From an uncultured Alphaproteobacteria bacterium (GTDB lineage: Bacteria > Pseudomonadota > Alphaproteobacteria > Reyranellales > Reyranellaceae): 5,724 bases of DNA. The notes under the pieces were generated by a model. The model saw only the letters and a list, made by a program, of their open reading frames with translations. It was not told the DNA's origin and did not search any database. Position 1 is the first letter of the stretch, and each line of letters opens with the position of its first letter. Below are positions 4,694 through 5,724 of the stretch, in pieces. Position numbers and translations under genes: made by a program. The stretch is from positions 1-5,724 of the forward strand of contig CAIYWM010000803.1 of assembly GCA_903929895.1 (NCBI GenBank). The letters are read 5' to 3'.

Positions 4694-5724
4694 TTATGTA
4701 AAGTTGAGTCGCTGCTCTGCCAGCCAACGCGCGAATGCCTCGCGTTCTTCCGCCGTCATGTGCAGCCCTTCCTTGGTCCGGCGCCACAGCACGTCCTCGG
4801 CGTCGACGGCCCATTCGTCGCGCACCAGATGGCGTACCTCGACCTCATAGAGTGAACCGCCGAAATGGCGGCCGAGATCGGCCACGGTCGTCACGTTCTC
4901 GAGCAGGTCGTCGAGGCCCGAGCCATGGCGCCGGGAAAGGATTCGCACCAACTCCTTCGGCAGGCTCGGCTTGCTGGCCACCGCGCCCTCCACGAACCTG
5001 TCGAACGCCTCTTCAAAGGTCGGCGCGTCGGCCATTTCCCCGTCATAGACGGCGCGGCCATCGGTCCAGGGACCGCCCATGCGCGGGAAATAGGGTTGGA
5101 GGTCCCGGAGCGCATGTTCCGACAGCCGGCGATAGGTCGTGATCTTGCCCCCGAACACCGAAAGGATGGGCGCCTTGCCCTGCGGGGAGCCGTCGACCTC
5201 CAGATGGTAGTCGCGCGTCACCTTCGAGGGATTGTCGTCGCCGTCGTCGAACAGCGGGCGGACGCCTGAATAGGTCCAGACCACGTCCTCGGGGCGAACC
5301 GGTCTGGCCATGTAGCGGCTGGCGAGATCGCAAAGATAGGCGATTTCTTCCGGCGAGCAGACCGGGTGTTCGCCCTCCTCGACCGTGATGTCGGTGGTGC
5401 CAATCAGTGAGAATTCGCGCTCGTAGGGAATGACGAACACGATCCGGTTGTCGCTGTTTTGCAGGATGAAGGCGTGGTCGCCATCGTACAGCTTCGGCAC
5501 GACGATGTGGCTGCCCTTCACGAGGCGCACGCGCTTGGGCGTCTTGATCTCGGTCCGATCGTCGAGAAAGTGCTTCACCCAGGGGCCGGCGGCGTTCACG
5601 AGGGCGCGCGCCTTGAGGTGCACGGGCGCGCCGCCGGGGCCTTCGAGGTCGATGTGCCACAGCTTGCCGTCGTCGCTGCGACGGGCCGACACGCAGCGAT
5701 GCCGGGCATAGATCGCGGCCCCCA
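4694..5724 (-). CDS. glpD: Aerobic glycerol-3-phosphate dehydrogenase (C-terminal two thirds; N-terminus outside window)
   Basis: GlpD is an FAD-dependent, inner-membrane-associated enzyme. It oxidises sn-glycerol-3-phosphate to dihydroxyacetone phosphate and passes electrons to ubiquinone. About 342 codons are visible; the frame stays open to the right edge, so the roughly 160 N-terminal residues with the first FAD-binding glycines are missing. The GTG at 5692 is only an internal valine codon (RCVSARRSDDG). Diagnostic segments are LVNAAGPWVKHFLD, KGSHIVVPKLYDGDHAFILQ, RIVFVIPYEREFSLIGTTD, VVWTYSGVRPLFDD, LSVFGGKITTYRRLSEHAL and the C-terminal VLWRRTKEGL. The Arg of SGVRPL (codon 5258-5260) and Lys of GGK (5144-5146) match substrate/FAD-site residues of Escherichia coli GlpD. 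The LTXXQ gene lies 77 bp downstream on the same strand, so cotranscription is possible. Confidence 0.96.
   Translation of the reverse strand, partial: GAAIYARHRCVSARRSDDGKLWHIDLEGPGGAPVHLKARALVNAAGPWVKHFLDDRTEIKTPKRVRLVKGSHIVVPKLYDGDHAFILQNSDNRIVFVIPYEREFSLIGTTDITVEEGEHPVCSPEEIAYLCDLASRYMARPVRPEDVVWTYSGVRPLFDDGDDNPSKVTRDYHLEVDGSPQGKAPILSVFGGKITTYRRLSEHALRDLQPYFPRMGGPWTDGRAVYDGEMADAPTFEEAFDRFVEGAVASKPSLPKELVRILSRRHGSGLDDLLENVTTVADLGRHFGGSLYEVEVRHLVRDEWAVDAEDVLWRRTKEGLHMTAEEREAFARWLAEQRLNFT

Noticed and set aside
4065..4850. Plus-strand open frame across the LTXXQ gene, the intergenic gap and the glpD end
   Set aside because: It is antisense to two well-supported genes, has compositionally biased Arg/Gly-rich translation and no family resemblance.
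5690..5692. GTG at 5692 as the true start of GlpD
   Set aside because: The frame continues upstream to the window edge with family-like residues (YARHRCVSARR), and starting here would remove the FAD-binding N-terminus.

Overview
The window is GC-rich, gene-dense and proteobacterial. The high GC, a glycerol-3-phosphate dehydrogenase of the aerobic quinone-linked type, an LTXXQ-family periplasmic protein and a tRNA with encoded CCA point most plausibly to an alphaproteobacterium. Genus cannot be read from this sequence. All of it looks chromosomal. I see no mobile element, CRISPR array or phage gene.

Region 1 (1-2947, plus strand) is the end of a peptide/nickel-type (Opp/Dpp) ABC importer operon. 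It holds the C-terminus of a DppB-type permease, a complete DppC-type permease and two complete ATPases of DppD and DppF type. The genes overlap by 20, 4 and 4 bp, as expected for translationally coupled subunits. The substrate-binding protein that would reveal the cargo lies outside the window. A strong hairpin follows at 2967-2992.

Region 2 (2948-3199) is a compact hub. It holds a minus-strand tRNA-Pro(CGG) with a convincing sigma-70-type promoter and a GC-rich discriminator. The hairpin beyond the tRNA 3' end has its T-tract on the tRNA strand, so it probably terminates the tRNA and also insulates it from the operon. A plausible plus-strand promoter for the next gene occupies the same six base pairs for its -35 element.

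Region 3 (3200-4024, plus) is a single gene of the L-aspartate dehydrogenase (NadX) family. It keeps the nucleotide-binding glycines and the family signature segments, but the expected active-site histidine appears to be a serine. This is the most unusual coding observation here.

Region 4 (4029-5724, minus) holds a small secreted LTXXQ (Spy/CpxP-like) protein that converges on the dehydrogenase gene with only 4 bp between stop codons. Upstream of it is the C-terminal two thirds of GlpD, the aerobic glycerol-3-phosphate dehydrogenase, which runs off the right edge.

Most of the window is ordinary metabolism and transport. I found no sign of a new multi-gene system. The points worth checking are the dehydrogenase active site, the back-to-back promoters and a few residue-level oddities.
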